Source: Lumbricus terrestris
Lineage: Eukaryota > Annelida > Clitellata > Crassiclitellata > Lumbricidae
Assembly: GCA_949752735.1 (NCBI GenBank)
Contig: OX457044.1
Coordinates: 17,736,185 to 17,800,184 of the forward strand
Direction: 5' to 3'
DNA: 64,000 nt
The notes under the pieces were generated by a model. That model was not told the DNA's origin. It made no database searches and saw nothing but the letters and a program-made list of their open reading frames with translations. Made by a program: the position numbers and the translations under genes. Positions 24,461-35,312 of the stretch are shown here, one piece after another (within the stretch, counting starts at the first letter, position 1; every line of letters starts with the position of its first letter).

Positions 24461-24751
24461 ATCTCGATCTCTGGACAGTTCCTCCGCTGCTGCCTTTAAT
24501 ATGCCTCCTCTTTTACAATCGGCCTCGAATCATTCGATATATCAAAATCAAAATCACTCATCCGTAGCGGGAGGAAACCGATGAAAAACTGCGGATCATA
24601 TGCTCTGGCGCTAGAAAACGTGCCACCATCCATCAAGAAATTGGAATGAAATCCGGAATGCATAATGGCGGATCCTGGCTAGATGAACAGTTTTACCGTT
24701 TGCAACCAATCGGAATAGATCACAGATGTCGTCATTCTTGCTCAGGTTTAT

Positions 24752-24862
24752 GATACACACACACGCACACACACCCACACACACACGCCCACACACGCAC
24801 GCAACACACACACACACACAACACAAACACGCACGCGCACGTACACACATAAACACACTGCC
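24752..24862. repeat. (CA)n-rich microsatellite
   Basis: A CACACA run with CACGCA and CACCCA variants. The neighbouring 24463-24751 and 24863-25165 hold no recognised gene. Confidence 0.9.
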
Positions 24863-25165
24863 TTTCTAGATACTGACCATTCCATCTTTTGACATTCAGT
24901 GAACAAATCCAAATCCTGGTAACGGACCGCCGTGATTGAAGAGCTTATCAATTACCTCTCAGTTAACGTCATTATCATTAACAAACTGTTTGGTGACGTA
25001 ATTTTATAGGTAGGCATACATACCTACATGTAGGTCTGCGTAGGACTGGACATATTATATTATCCGGGTTCGCTGCACCTAATATTTGCTCAGTAGGACC
25101 TAAGTGTGAACTTGCAACTTTACGTAGGCGTATAGGACTACATCCAAGGAGAAAATCGACAATAG

Positions 25166-25500
25166 GCACATAAATTTTATTTATTTCTTGCATTTGCCAT
25201 AGCGCCCTTTCAGGCTCGCTACTCAGAAGCGCTCCTAACTGCAGCGCGGACACTGCATCCGATTTTCACGCCGAATTGCATGTGAAGGACTCGCTCACGC
25301 GGCGGATTGAGGTGGATTCGACCTGGAACACTCCGACTCCAAGGCACCAAACGCACCACTACACCGCGTCCTCCCTACATCACCGCGCCCTCCCTACACC
25401 ACCGCGCCCTCCCTACACCACCGCGCCCTCCCTACACCACCGCGCCCTCCCTACACCACCGCGCCCTCCCTACACCACCGCGAACTTCTCGAGGACTGAA
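25166..25500 (-). repeat. tRNA-derived SINE, minus strand, with amplified A-box region
   Basis: The 3' tail (complement of GCGCTATGGCAAATGCAAG) and body (TGAAGGACTCGCTCACG, GAGGTGGATTCGACC) match the other SINEs. The tRNA-like A-box end has been expanded: a 19-bp unit, CCGCGCCCTCCCTACACCA, is repeated about six times at 25361-25482. On the SINE strand each unit contains a TGGTGTAG A-box-like sequence. Confidence 0.75.
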
Positions 25501-25599
25501 ATTTGTTCAAGATGACTGTCGTTCTAACGTAATTTTACTAACCTTATCGTCGGAACAGCCTCTGGTAAACTAGCAATAGTGAAACATTAAAAGTATAGA

Positions 25600-27130
25600 C
25601 CTATTGTAAGAGCTACAGCAAAAAAATGGTAAGCCTGCTAAAAGCGCCCTGCTGGCTATTTTATGCAGTCTATCAATGTCGGTAACCTGAACGTTTTCTT
25701 TAAGAGCTAACTAATCCATATGACAAATCTAACAAACTCATGTCATAAATGAAAATGTCGATATTAGCGAGTAAAAAATATGCAATGCAATCATGCGTGC
25801 ATAAGAAATCAGAGCCTGCAGCTTGAGGCCAATAGGCCTACTGCGGTAACTTGTGCCATCATGAACGAACGCGCATAAGGGCAAGAGGGGCACTGTCCCC
25901 CTGGAAAACTTACACTTACATTTTTAATTAGGCCTACTACTTTTGGGTTTTTAACAAATTTTCTCGCATCACAGTACTTATGATACGACTAATGCATACA
26001 ATGAGAGTCAGAAATCTACATTGAGAAATACATACAGAAATCGACATAGGCCTACTGCTAATTTTCTACCTTACGTTTTCAAGCTCTTGTTAAAAAACTG
26101 TAAAAATGACCATTGACTTTTAACCATCCTGCGGGCGCCCCTGCATTTAGCAGGCCTATCGATTATAGCATAGTCTTGATTGAAATCTCATGGTAATGCA
26201 ACCTTTCACAACTGCACACACATTAATTATCAATAAATTACGCTAATGCAAACTTTTGAAATTTCTCAACAGCCCACTGAAATTATAGGTCAGGGAGATC
26301 TGCTCATTCACCAGCAGTAAGCTATGTAAAAATAAATTCTGCTATAAGCCAGGCTGCATTCTGCATACTGCCAGTACAGAATCCACGGGGTCATGCTGTA
26401 GAGAAACTTAGATAAGGGGCTTATTCATTCTATGGACTTAGGGTTATAATTATAGTGCCCCTTTAGGAAACTAATTTTTAACGTCCTCTTTTGATTTTTA
26501 ACAAATTTCTTCACACTAAGGAAACTATTCATATTAAAAGTGATACACAAAGTAAAACTGTGAAGTTTGCATTAAGAAACCTCTTTGCAAAATACCCATA
26601 TTCTCAATTTCCAGCTTTGCGTTTTTCAAGCATTTCCTACTAAAAAAATTTAACCATGACCATCGTAAAATTTTTGCCCCCCTGGAAATTTTTCTTCAGG
26701 CGCCCATGTGTGCCATTCATTGTTTTACACTGAACCTCCTTGTTTATTGCATCCTTCGATATAATATTATGTAGATTGTGGAACACGGTGAACACCTGCC
26801 TTCCATATCCATATTATAATCATAAGATAGATAAATACGTGTGCGTGCCAAGAGTGGCGTGATCTGGCTCGATCACACTTATTATTGCGCCGCATTGTTT
26901 AATGGGATCGATAAATTTATGTGACATTATATCACAGGTTCGATTGAAATGGATTAATTAGAACAATCAATCTAATTATTATTATTATTATTATTATTAT
27001 AAGCTTCCGAGGGAGACGCAATGACTAACGAGATTCAGCTGAATGATAAATTAAAAATCAGATGAGTCATAAGAAGGAGGAAGACGAAATGACGAAAAGG
27101 CGGAGGAGGAAGAAGGGTAGCAGGAGTAGC
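25600..27130. repeat. Paralogue of the Polinton flanks, with an empty target site
   Basis: 25600-25859 plus 26709-27130 align in order with the left flank (about 46055-46436) and right flank (63771-64000) of the Polinton. Shared blocks include GGCGTGATCTGGCTC-like sequence, GCGCCGCATT and GAGACGCAATGACTAACGAG. At 26891-26896 CGCATT occurs once, with no Polinton. The two copies differ by many substitutions. Confidence 0.8.
25860..26708. mobile_element. 849-bp insertion with 8-bp flanking repeat (hAT-like?)
   Basis: This segment is absent from the paralogous copy near 46.3 kb. It is bounded by the direct repeat TGTGCCAT (25852-25859 and 26709-26716), consistent with an 8-bp target duplication. 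Only the outermost CATG of the inverted ends matches well; CCCCTGGAAA-type blocks occur near both ends. No ORF of note. Confidence 0.6.
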
Positions 27131-27205
27131 AGGAGGAGCAGGAGCAGGAGCAGTCGGAGGAGGAGGAGGAAGAAGAAGTTAATGAGGCAGGTAGGAAATA
27201 TGACT

Positions 27206-27276
27206 GAAAGCTTTTAAGAAAAACAAATTATTGGACGCATTCCGCGTCCATTAATTTGTTGTTCTTAAAAGCTTTC
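27206..27276. repeat. Long palindrome (hairpin) upstream of a TATA box
   Basis: The left arm GAAAGCTTTTAAGAA, then CAAATTA and GGACGC, is mirrored by GCGTCC, TTAATTTG, then TTCTTAAAAGCTTTC, around a centre of about 5 bases. Arms of about 33 bases pair with few mismatches. It ends eight bases before TATAAATA. Confidence 0.8.
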
Positions 27277-27283
27277 TATCGGG

Positions 27284-27399
27284 TATAAATACGACGTCAC
27301 TTGTTTTGAAGACGTGCAACGTTCGAGACAACCACATCGAGAGTCAACACCGAGTCGATTGCTTCCAGGAACGCTACACGTGACTACACTTGAGCATAG
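27284..27399 (+). promoter_or_regulatory. Possible promoter and 5' non-coding exon
   Basis: TATAAATA at 27284-27291 is followed at once by CGACGTCAC (CRE-like). A transcript starting about 30 bases downstream could end its first exon at CATAG, with the donor GTAATT at 27400. The next acceptor in phase with a plausible start is TTGCAG at 30376-30381. This would make it the first exon of the candidate secreted-peptide gene. It is inference only; a transposon promoter is possible. Confidence 0.35.
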
Positions 27400-28149
27400 G
27401 TAATTGTCTTGTAGGTGCGTTTCTTAAGCCATTGACGCGTCTGAGCTTTTTGTATGGCACCGCTTTTCTCGCCTTCAAAACCGAGACACCTTTGGAAAAC
27501 AAAAAAAAATTATTGCAGGAGCTCCCGCACACAGAAGAAAGAGGGGGCACCTGCCCCCTGGAGAATTGACACCTATTTTTTAACTATAATTATACTATTC
27601 AAAAGTTATGACAAGACAAAATTATGGCAGAGGAACAGTTCATGGAGAGGAATAAAATGGCAGTGCAAAATTTATGGCAGGGCAAAATTTGGGCAGGGAA
27701 AAATTGAAAAGTGATGGCAAAGAAATAAGAGCTTAATTGAGAGTCAAGAAATGTGCCGTTGATGACAGGAGATCGGTTCAACGTCAATACTATTGCACTG
27801 GTTTCATTGAGAAGAACCAGTGATCCCAAATATCTGGATTTGAACCCAATACTTTTATATACTGTAGAGAGCTGTGCTGGAGAAATACCGCAATCTGCAT
27901 TCTGCAGCAAAAACCAAGAACGATAAGAGAATGAAAATAATTGATGGTCGCATTGGAGTTGATTGGGTAGATTTACTTCTGGAGCACATCACCAAAGAGT
28001 CACAAGTATGGGAATTAGTGGTGGACAATTATTGAGCACAAGGCGTGAAGTAGACTAGGCTACTAACACGTTTATGTGATAACACTAAGATTATTATTTG
28101 AGATGAGACTTATAAAAAAATCGCTTTTTTGCTACTTTTTGTTGCGGTG

Positions 28150-28325
28150 AAATCGGACTTCTTCTATCTTCTCTTCCGTCATCGATATGACGATGAGGCC
28201 TGTATGAATTTCCTCCAAACTTCTCTGCTTCTGATGATTTCTCCGATCTCGACCAAGCTGGTGCCCTTCTCTCTCAGATCTTCTTTGATGTTGTCCATCC
28301 AGGTCTTCCTTTGCCTCCCTCTGCT
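28150..28325 (-). pseudogene. LINE C-terminal fragment, minus strand
   Basis: The minus strand reads RQRKTWMDNIKEDLREKG followed by SREVWRKFIQASS. This is the C-terminal 'W.D.I..D' block of an RTE-like ORF2 protein. The same sequence in another frame yields a longer spurious ORF. Confidence 0.65.
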
Positions 28326-28957
28326 TGAAATCGGTGAAATCGGACAACTCTGCGTAAATACGAATTGTCTATAATTAAGGTTGGAAAATTGGATTAAATT
28401 TTAAAACTTCTGGCCAAGATATTGGCAAACACCTTGGGGTCTTTTTATGGCCCACCGTGATTTAGTTTATAAGATTTGCTTTCCAAATGTCAAAGTGTTC
28501 AGTTTTATGGCTTTGCCCATCTGATCCTCTGACCAGCCAACTCTAATAGTGTAGGGTGGGTGATTTCACTGATTAATGGCGTGCACGGTGGCGCAAAATT
28601 ACAGGCCTAGCCTACATGTATGTAAGCCCGTACTCCTCGAGCACGCGACTCGCCCTCTGCCCTGGTTACTTGTATGACTGCATGCCCTGGCTATGCCCTG
28701 GTTACAAAAAGTGCCTGGCGCCGCCACTGGTCAAAGGGTGACGTCGGTCGCTGTCTGCGATCAGCCTTCCCCAGAAACCTTAATCCCCGTCCCCCCCCCC
28801 CCGAAGGGACTATAGATTAAGCACTGTTCAATAAAGGCACAACAGGAGAGAATATTATAATAGGCCTGCGTTCGCCTTGATGCTTGCCCACGAGAACAGG
28901 TTCAGTAGCCTATTGTTCTGGTATGGTTTAATGTGCCGATCCCAACGACACAAAATG

Positions 28958-29190
28958 TGGGCGCGATGGTGTAGTGGGTAGGTTCGCTGCATTGCAGCCG
29001 TAGGGTTGCAGGTTCGAATCCACCTCAAGCCGCCGCGGATACGGACCCTGAGCAAGTCTTTCACTCGCAATGGCTCTGGCCCTTCGGCGTGAAACTCCGA
29101 TGCAGTTTCCGCGCTCCAGTCGTGAGCACCTCTGAGTAGTGGGCTTGATGGGGCGCTACAGAAATTGATAAATAAATAAATAATAATAAA
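28958..29190 (+). repeat. tRNA-derived SINE, full length
   Basis: The copy has a pol III A box (TGGTGTAGTGG) and a perfect B box (GGTTCGAATCC). The body reads TCTTTCACTCGCAATGGCTC and CTTCGGCGTGAAACTCC. The 3' end ACCTCTGAGTAG…GGGGCGCTAC with (AAAT)n matches the L2-like LINE tail. It is the most complete copy in the window. Confidence 0.9.
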
Positions 29191-29389
29191 ATGTCTATTG
29201 CACCAGAATTGCAAAATCAGCTTAGGAGTCAGGATTATTTTCCCAATTTCTGGATTAGTTTATTTAGGCCAACGTGTTTCCCATAGTAGCGTAGGGATTC
29301 CATGCACGAGAAGTTGTAAATGAAAGAAATTTTAGTGTGAAATTTACTGTGATAGGCCAACACCTCTCCAGTGGACTTGATAGGAAATC

Positions 29390-29775
29390 TGTATATGTGA
29401 CAGAAAGTACGGATACGAATAGATGGGGAATATTCAGAACAAGGGAAGGTGGGTAGGGGTGAGACAGGGATGCCCAACACATGGTCCATGCTTTGGACCA
29501 TTACTGTCCAACACATATATAGAGGATATAGTCAAGGAGGCATTGGAGGAACGCGAAGAGCGAATTGAAGTGGAAGGAATGTGGATCAATTAAGATTCGC
29601 AGATTTTCAAGTATAGGCTAACGATGGCAGGAAGCTAGGAAGGGCTGCAAACAATGATGGACAGGCTGAACACAACATCGAAAGAAAATGGAACGAAAAT
29701 CAACAAAAAGAAAACCAAGGTAGGCCTAATGAGAGTAAGCAAAGGAGAGCAGAAGATAGTTAAAATAATTATACA
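29390..29775 (+). pseudogene. RTE-like reverse transcriptase fragment
   Basis: The frame contains VGVRQGCPTHGPCFGPLLSN, the RT motif before the YADD box, followed by YIEDIVKEALEE. After frameshifts and a stop comes ENGTKINKKKTKVGLM, the motif that follows YADD. The catalytic YADD block itself is disrupted. It is a dead LINE fragment. Confidence 0.75.
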
Positions 29776-30029
29776 TCGATAGAGAAGAAAATCTTAGGAC
29801 GCAAAGGGTTCCGTGACCCAAGAAGTATGGGAAACGCTGATTTAGGCAGTTTCTAAATTTGGAGGGTAGCCTATACTGTTAGGGCAGTTAGGCTGGAAAC
29901 TGTTAGAGTTAGACTGCATCGGCAGGTCGGAGCAGTAAGCTTATTAAAAAAAATTGTAACAGCATCAGCGAGTCGCAGCAGTTGACGCAGTATTTATGTA
30001 CTCTGTCTACACTACAGCACGATATTTAG

Positions 30030-30246
30030 GCATAATATTCATATTCGTAACGACTTCTTTTGGTTGCAAACTATAATTTGTTCTGTCATCACAAAGAGTA
30101 AGATTCAAGTTGACAACTTCTTTTCCTACTTGTGGAAAACCTGGACAATTTAGATCATTTGACTAAGTTATTGGGACACCGCGGGATACACACCAAAAGA
30201 GCCTGGACATGTCCCGGAATACCGGGACGTAGGCTATATGATCACC
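30030..30246. mobile_element. Right end of a GGGTGACCAT-type DNA transposon
   Basis: This stretch aligns with the right part of the element at 43901-44930. Shared blocks include TTTGTTCTGTCAT, GGGACACCG and GGACATGTCCCGGAA, with the end ATGATCACCC followed by TA. The left part is missing. Confidence 0.6.
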
Positions 30247-30381
30247 CTATAACTCGAGGCAACCCATTTTATGTTGCCTATTAATAATGATAGAATAGAT
30301 TTAATCCAACTGGACTAATATCGAACTTGTCCTGTTTTTGACTATTCTTCAGTAACTGGTCGTTGTTTTGTAATGTTGCAG

Positions 30382-30469
30382 ACTGAAGATGAGTTTATCA
30401 TGGAATCCGTTCGTTGGTCGTCTGCTGGTCGTTCTTCTTGTCTTCACTTTGGCGATTTCTGTGACATCG
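30382..30469 (+). CDS. Candidate exon: signal peptide of a secreted peptide precursor
   Basis: An acceptor-like TTTTGTAATGTTGCAG ends at 30381. ATG at 30389 opens 27 codons: MSLSWNPFVGRLL, then a strongly hydrophobic VVLLVFTLAISVTS. This is a textbook signal peptide. It ends at a codon boundary followed by a consensus donor GTAAGA at 30470. The next fitting exons are at 33004 and 33722. The ATG context (AAGATGA) is acceptable. It was found by reading, not homology. The alternative is a chance hydrophobic ORF, but the co-occurring splice sites make that less likely. Confidence 0.55.
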
Positions 30470-30504
30470 GTAAGAAGTCGACTTTGTGTACCTCGTCCGT
30501 CAGG

Positions 30505-30660
30505 CAGGGCTTTCTAACGTGTAGTTCTACACAAAATGTACAGTTGTCAATTAATTTGTGCAGTTGTAAAAACAGTCTTCTGTGCAGTGAAAATCTTTAG
30601 AAAAAGGTAATTGCAGCCGGTTCACCACAGAAGAACAAAGGACCTGTGCAATGAAAAATA
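30505..30660. mobile_element. Truncated MITE copy (CAGGGCT family)
   Basis: It starts CAGGGCTTTCTAACGTG and carries the family's TACACAAAATGTACAGTTG and TTTGTGCAGTTGTAAAA blocks, then diverges. It lies just inside intron 1 of the candidate peptide gene, 35 bases after the donor. Confidence 0.55.
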
Positions 30661-31399
30661 AGCAGGAAGGCGAAATAAGCAATTTTCAAGTGGACGACTT
30701 AAAAATAATAAAAGGTCATAATTTTTTATGCGGCGACTTAATTGCGACAGTTCCGGGAAAACTTGGGACAAATTAAAAAAAATTATGACAAACGACTAGA
30801 AAAGGTCATCAGATTTTTGCCGTCGACGTAAAGAAAATAATTATGGACAGTTGCCTTGAAATTTTTAATCCAAACCATGTTCTTTGCTACATATTCTTTG
30901 CTTACGAAGAAAAGCAGGTTTGAAAATAGACTAGTCTCAGACTGCAATGGCAATGCCAGTAACATCATATTTCAAGCATAACATAATTGAGTGTTTCTAC
31001 AATAAGTGCTCACTTTGCTGTCCGCGGTGTTTAAAATACCGTACTCTTTAAAAGCTTAAATGATGATATAAGACAATCCGTTACGTAGGTCTATTTAAGA
31101 TGACCCAAATAAAATCAACAGAATTTTAAAATGGCAGATAAATAAATTATTTAGGTCACAATTAGGTGGCTTCATAACCACACAGTTGAAGCATTTCCCA
31201 CACAACCTGCGTTGTCCCAGATGTAATCCCAGGTTAGACGAAGTCGGGAAAACCTCTTTATCTCCAATTCCGCATACTGCCAGACCGATCATTTACTATT
31301 TATTTTTAGCAGCGGAGTGTGTACTGTATAAAATATGCTTAATATATAATTGTATTTGAGCATACAATTAAAATTTAATGAATTTTAAAAGAAACAAGG

Positions 31400-32180
31400 T
31401 AATTGTCCTTGAGCAAGATGTCAACTCCATGACGGTCACAAAACTAGTAAAGGCTATTGATCCTTGCTGTATTTAACGGCTGGTATTTCGTCATTTGTGC
31501 CTCCCAGTGCTGCTGGTAAACAGCAAACATTTATTTTGCCGCTCATTTAATAAACAGCAAATTGTAAACAAGACCGTTGCGCTGCGTATGTTTATTTGAT
31601 GTCAACTCCGTGACGTAAATATTTCATAAAATGAAAATAAAACTTTCAATGTAATGCTTCCCTTTTGGAAGTAATGTAGTCATGTCTTTATTTCGATCAT
31701 AATCAAACTTAAGTTGTTTCACGTGCGGCGGTTTTTACAGAAAATGAAGTAAAATGTCAACTCCATGACGGTCAACTCCGTGACGCTGGTGAACTCGATG
31801 ACATGAATATTCGACAAAATTAAAAATATTATTTCAATATAATGTGTTCTTTGTAGAAGTTGTAGAGTCATTTCTTTGTCGCAATCATCATCAAACTTAT
31901 GTTGTTTCGCGTGTGGCTTTTTTGTGCTAAAAACTATAATTTAGATGATTTGTCAACTCCATGATGTTCAACTCCGTGACACGACGACGTCATGGAGCAT
32001 AAAGTTGACAGATCGCAAATATTTTGACAATGACTCGCAATGATGACTCCATTCTTAGTATTCTGAGAAGGGTATGACTGAAAATAATTAAATATAATTT
32101 CTATTGGTGCCTCAAGACTCTCAAATGTGGACGGCAGCTATGTGATAACAACTCCGTGATGCAAGTCAACTCCATGACGA
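31400..32180. repeat. ~190-bp tandem repeat with GTCAACTCC(A/G)TGACG motif
   Basis: TCAACTCCATGACG or TCAACTCCGTGACG occurs at about 31422, 31600, 31758, 31773, 31953, 31968 and 32163. Between them are two clear units of about 190 bases with matching interiors (TTCAATGTAATG, AGTCATxTCTTTxTCG, ATCAAACTTAxGTTGTTTC, CGTG). No coding sequence. Confidence 0.75.
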
Positions 32181-33003
32181 ATTATTTAAAAAACAATTTC
32201 TCTGTTTTTTAACAACAATATTTGATTTTCTGCATTGCTACTCATCACACACTTTGGTAGTAGTAATATGAATGGATCAGAACATTGAAAGTTTAAAAGA
32301 ATCGTATTTCAATTATTCAAAAAAATTTGTGGCAAAACTGCCAGATATTGTAGAAACCCTCAATTATGTGATACCGTAGGCCTTGCTGGAATTGTCGGTG
32401 ATCTATTTCAGTAGGCCACTTATTAAATAAAACATTTGTTGTCTATTATAGTGCTTCTGCATCAATCGCTGCTTTGTTTCATATTTTTAACAGTAAAAAT
32501 ATTACTAAGAGAGTTAGGAGACTAAAACATAAAAATATTTTTTCCATGATGACAGGGAAGTTTGATTGCAATTTATTCTTAAATATATTTACTGTGGAGG
32601 CCTGTACACTAAACATTACGCAACAGCAATGTCGTCTGTTGAATGAAAAAAATCGGCAATAACTAAATTATCTAGCTTGCAGTGATTGTTTAGGCTATCT
32701 ATGGGTTTAAATTGTTATTCAGTGATATTGTATTAACGGAAAAATATCGGAAATTTTCCGGAAAAATACGCAGAAATTTTTTCGAAATATCCCGGAAAAT
32801 ATTAAATTTTTATAAATAACAATTTTTCCGCCTCACAACACTAGTCTCGTCATTAAACTTTTTGCTGTATTCCCTTTAATCAACTTGGTCATGACTATCG
32901 CGTAATCCTACTTATTTATTTTAACGATTTATTCCGATGCATTTGTACTTGACCTGTAAGATTATTTCTCTTGTTTTTTCTTCTAATCTCACTTTTCCTT
33001 TAG

Positions 33004-33052
33004 ATTGCTGCAGAAGCTTTAGAGGCGAAGAAGAGAGAAGCAATTGACAAAC
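33004..33052 (+). CDS. Candidate exon 2 of the peptide precursor
   Basis: A strong acceptor (polypyrimidine tract ending CACTTTTCCTTTAG) precedes 49 bases in phase 0 encoding IAAEALEAKKREAIDK plus one base. They are followed by the donor GTTAGT. Joined to the next exon, the split codon becomes Arg, giving a Lys-Arg processing site. An internal KKR is a second possible cleavage site. Confidence 0.5.
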
Positions 33053-33125
33053 GTTAGTAGACCTACTGCAAATTAATTCTTCATGGTCCGTATCAGTGTC
33101 CTTTGTTATTTTGCCAATACTTTTT

Positions 33126-33242
33126 TGGGCGCGGTGGTCTAGTGGGCATGTTCGTTGCCTTGCAGCCGGAGGATTGCAGATTCGAATCCACCTCAAGTCG
33201 CCGCGTAGGAACCTTGGCCAAGTCTTTCGCTCGCAATTGGCA
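33126..33242 (+). repeat. tRNA-derived SINE, 3'-truncated
   Basis: It has GGGCGCGGTGGTCTAGTGG (A box), GATTCGAATCC (B box) and ACCTCAAGTCGCCGCG, ending at TCGCTCGCAATTGG. It lacks the LINE-like tail. It lies in intron 2 of the candidate peptide gene. Confidence 0.85.
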
Positions 33243-33721
33243 GTATGTTATCCAATGCGCAACGCCCCCTCCCCCCCAATTGACATGATGCCAGTAGATT
33301 GCTCAGTTGTTTTAGCTTCCTCAGCACGCTCATATTCTTCTATTCGCTCAGTCAGACCTCGACAAACATGCGCTTCCATTATATTATATTTTATTATTAT
33401 TCTACTATTATTATATTGCATTAAATATCATCCCGCAGTATTTCCTTAATTTGCTTCTTTTAATATGACCAACTTTCTTCAGAGTTTGCTTCGTCATGCT
33501 AGACGTCAATTTCCTTGTTCAGCCTTGCTTATCAGTTACTTAATTAATCCATTTGAATATTTTAGTGATTTTATTTGCATTAACAGATGCATTTATCTGT
33601 CTATTATAAGCTTAGTGATTTTATTTGTATGAATATAATTTATACATGCATTTGCGATTGAACTTCACGATGATTTCCTTTTTCTTTGTTCAAAATGGCG
33701 AAATTCGCCCTTTTGTTTTAG

Positions 33722-33775
33722 GTTTCATAGACTGGCGCCGTTCAGTGTCGTCAGAAAGGGAAACACCCGACAAAC
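33722..33775 (+). CDS. Candidate exon 3 of the peptide precursor
   Basis: The acceptor CCCTTTTGTTTTAG is followed by a 54-base exon, phase 1 at both ends, and the consensus donor GTGAGT. After the split Arg it encodes FIDWRRSVSSERETPDK and again ends with one base of a codon. Exons 2 and 3 both end GACAAAC/GT. A symmetrical 1-1 exon ending in a split Lys-Arg is what one expects from modular peptide precursors. No known peptide family is recognised. Confidence 0.5.
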
Positions 33776-34165
33776 GTGAGTCTTGAAAAGTCTATCACGT
33801 CTTGTGTCAGGTCGCCTACAATTTATTCAATTTTATGACCTGGTTATTTAAGTCACGTTCCGAGGCAGCCACGTTTCCACGCCTTTGACATGTCCCTAAG
33901 CTCTACATGGCATAGTTATATAATAGTATATTTATATAAATATAGGCTATATGATATGTCGTATCGTATCATATAATTATGAGAAATTATAAAGCGCCTC
34001 TTGCAGTACTGTAGCTATTCAGAAGCGTGATAGCCCTGAAAAGATAAGGTTTTCAAACAACAAAAAGATTAGGTCGACCCTTCCCAACTAGCGTTGTCAT
34101 GTATATAATTAAATTTTGTATAAGTGCGCACGCATGCACAGCATAGATAGGCCTATTGAGAACGG

Positions 34166-35312
34166 GTCTCCAGACTTTTCTCCCTGGACATTTCCGTCGT
34201 TGGATATTTTGCCTCTGACTTTTTCCTCTGTAGGCTATATAATCAGCTTACTTACCGTATATCGAGCATAAATATTGACTAGAAAGTTGATTTTATCGGC
34301 TATTGCAATTATTTATTAACTAGGCCTACATGTATCTAAATAGCTGAAAGTTTGTTATTGACCAGACGAGATATTCATTTTGAATTCACATTAAATTTAT
34401 TTTAGGTCATTGATTGATTGGACAGTTTTTGGCTGTTTCAATTAGGCCTACTTGTAGTTTTTATTTTTATTTTGATAGTCTGTACAGATCACATTTATGT
34501 AGAAAAAACATGTGAAAGACTGGGCCGTTAGGCCCTATAAGCTCACGCACATGTCTGCTTTATCATCAATACAGCCGCTTAAATAATTCATAAATTAAAT
34601 GGAATCAGGGCTTTTTTAACCTGCAGTGGTACACAAAATGTGCAGTTCTTAATGGATTTGTGCAGTAACTGTTGTAGAAGCACTGCTGCACAGCTAAAAC
34701 TAGGAAAAAAGGTCGTTGTCCTCCGATTTGAAGTAATTTACCATGGATGATGGGAAAGAAAAGAAGGAGTTGTGCAGTTCTAAAAATTCCTTAAAAACAG
34801 CCCTGATGGAAATTAAAATAAACGGTACTTGTTATTTTTCCGACCACCAAGACACCAAGAACTAACGTTGCAGCGTTGTTATCTTTAATAAATCCAACTT
34901 CTAGTTTGCCGATAATTCTTTTAATTGATCCAGCTTCTGTTTAGGCAAGAATTTGTTCGATAAATCCCCCTTTTATTTCGTCAGCAAATATTTTTCATCA
35001 ATTCTTCATTGAAAATTATTGTTCATCAATCCAGCGTCAATTTCAGCAGAATGACTGCACTAATCCTGAAACTAACCCTAACCGACCATCACGACACCTA
35101 ACCTGAGCCCTAACCGACCCTCACGCGACAAATTCCGCTTCTATTTCGTCAGAAAATATTTTTCATCGAATTTATTAATTTTGGTGGTCGGATAAAAAAA
35201 CCCAAGACCCTTATAAACTGTTTTGTCATAAATGATAAAATGAAAGTCAGAGGAGGAAAATGTCCGGGAGGAGAATGTCCGTGGAAATGTCCAAGGAGTA
35301 GTGTCCTAGACC
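34166..35312. mobile_element. Fold-back-like element with TCCTTGGACATTTCC arms
   Basis: The left end (CTCCCTGGACATTTCCGTCG…GCCTCTGACTTTTTCCTC) is an imperfect inverted copy of the right end (GTCAGAGGAGGAAAATGTCC…GGAAATGTCCAAGGAG). The interior holds inverted copies of the GGATTGATGAAAA repeat (34860-35060) and a nested 200-bp MITE. The exact borders are uncertain. Confidence 0.5.
34606..34805. mobile_element. 200-bp MITE (CAGGGCT…AGCCCTG)
   Basis: The tips CAGGGCTTTTTTAA and TTAAAAACAGCCCTG are inverted. The flanks (ATGGAAT and ATGGAAA) resemble a target duplication. It is about 75% similar to 6276-6471 by eye. Confidence 0.75.

Noticed and set aside
22557..24585. ORFs up to 247 codons, Ser/Phe/Leu or Arg/Lys/Glu-rich
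   Set aside because: Artefacts of polypyrimidine/polypurine repeats; all six frames are open for the same reason.
28958..29030. tRNA gene
   Set aside because: A and B boxes are present, but the tRNA-like head continues into a SINE body and tail and lacks a complete cloverleaf.
31422..32180. CRISPR-like spaced motif array
   Set aside because: The intervals are themselves repeated (~190 bp units), so this is a tandem repeat, not repeats plus unique spacers.
34170..34280. Alternative last exon of the peptide gene after the acceptor near 34235
   Set aside because: Falls inside the fold-back element, gives no dibasic or amidation pattern, and the acceptor is weak.
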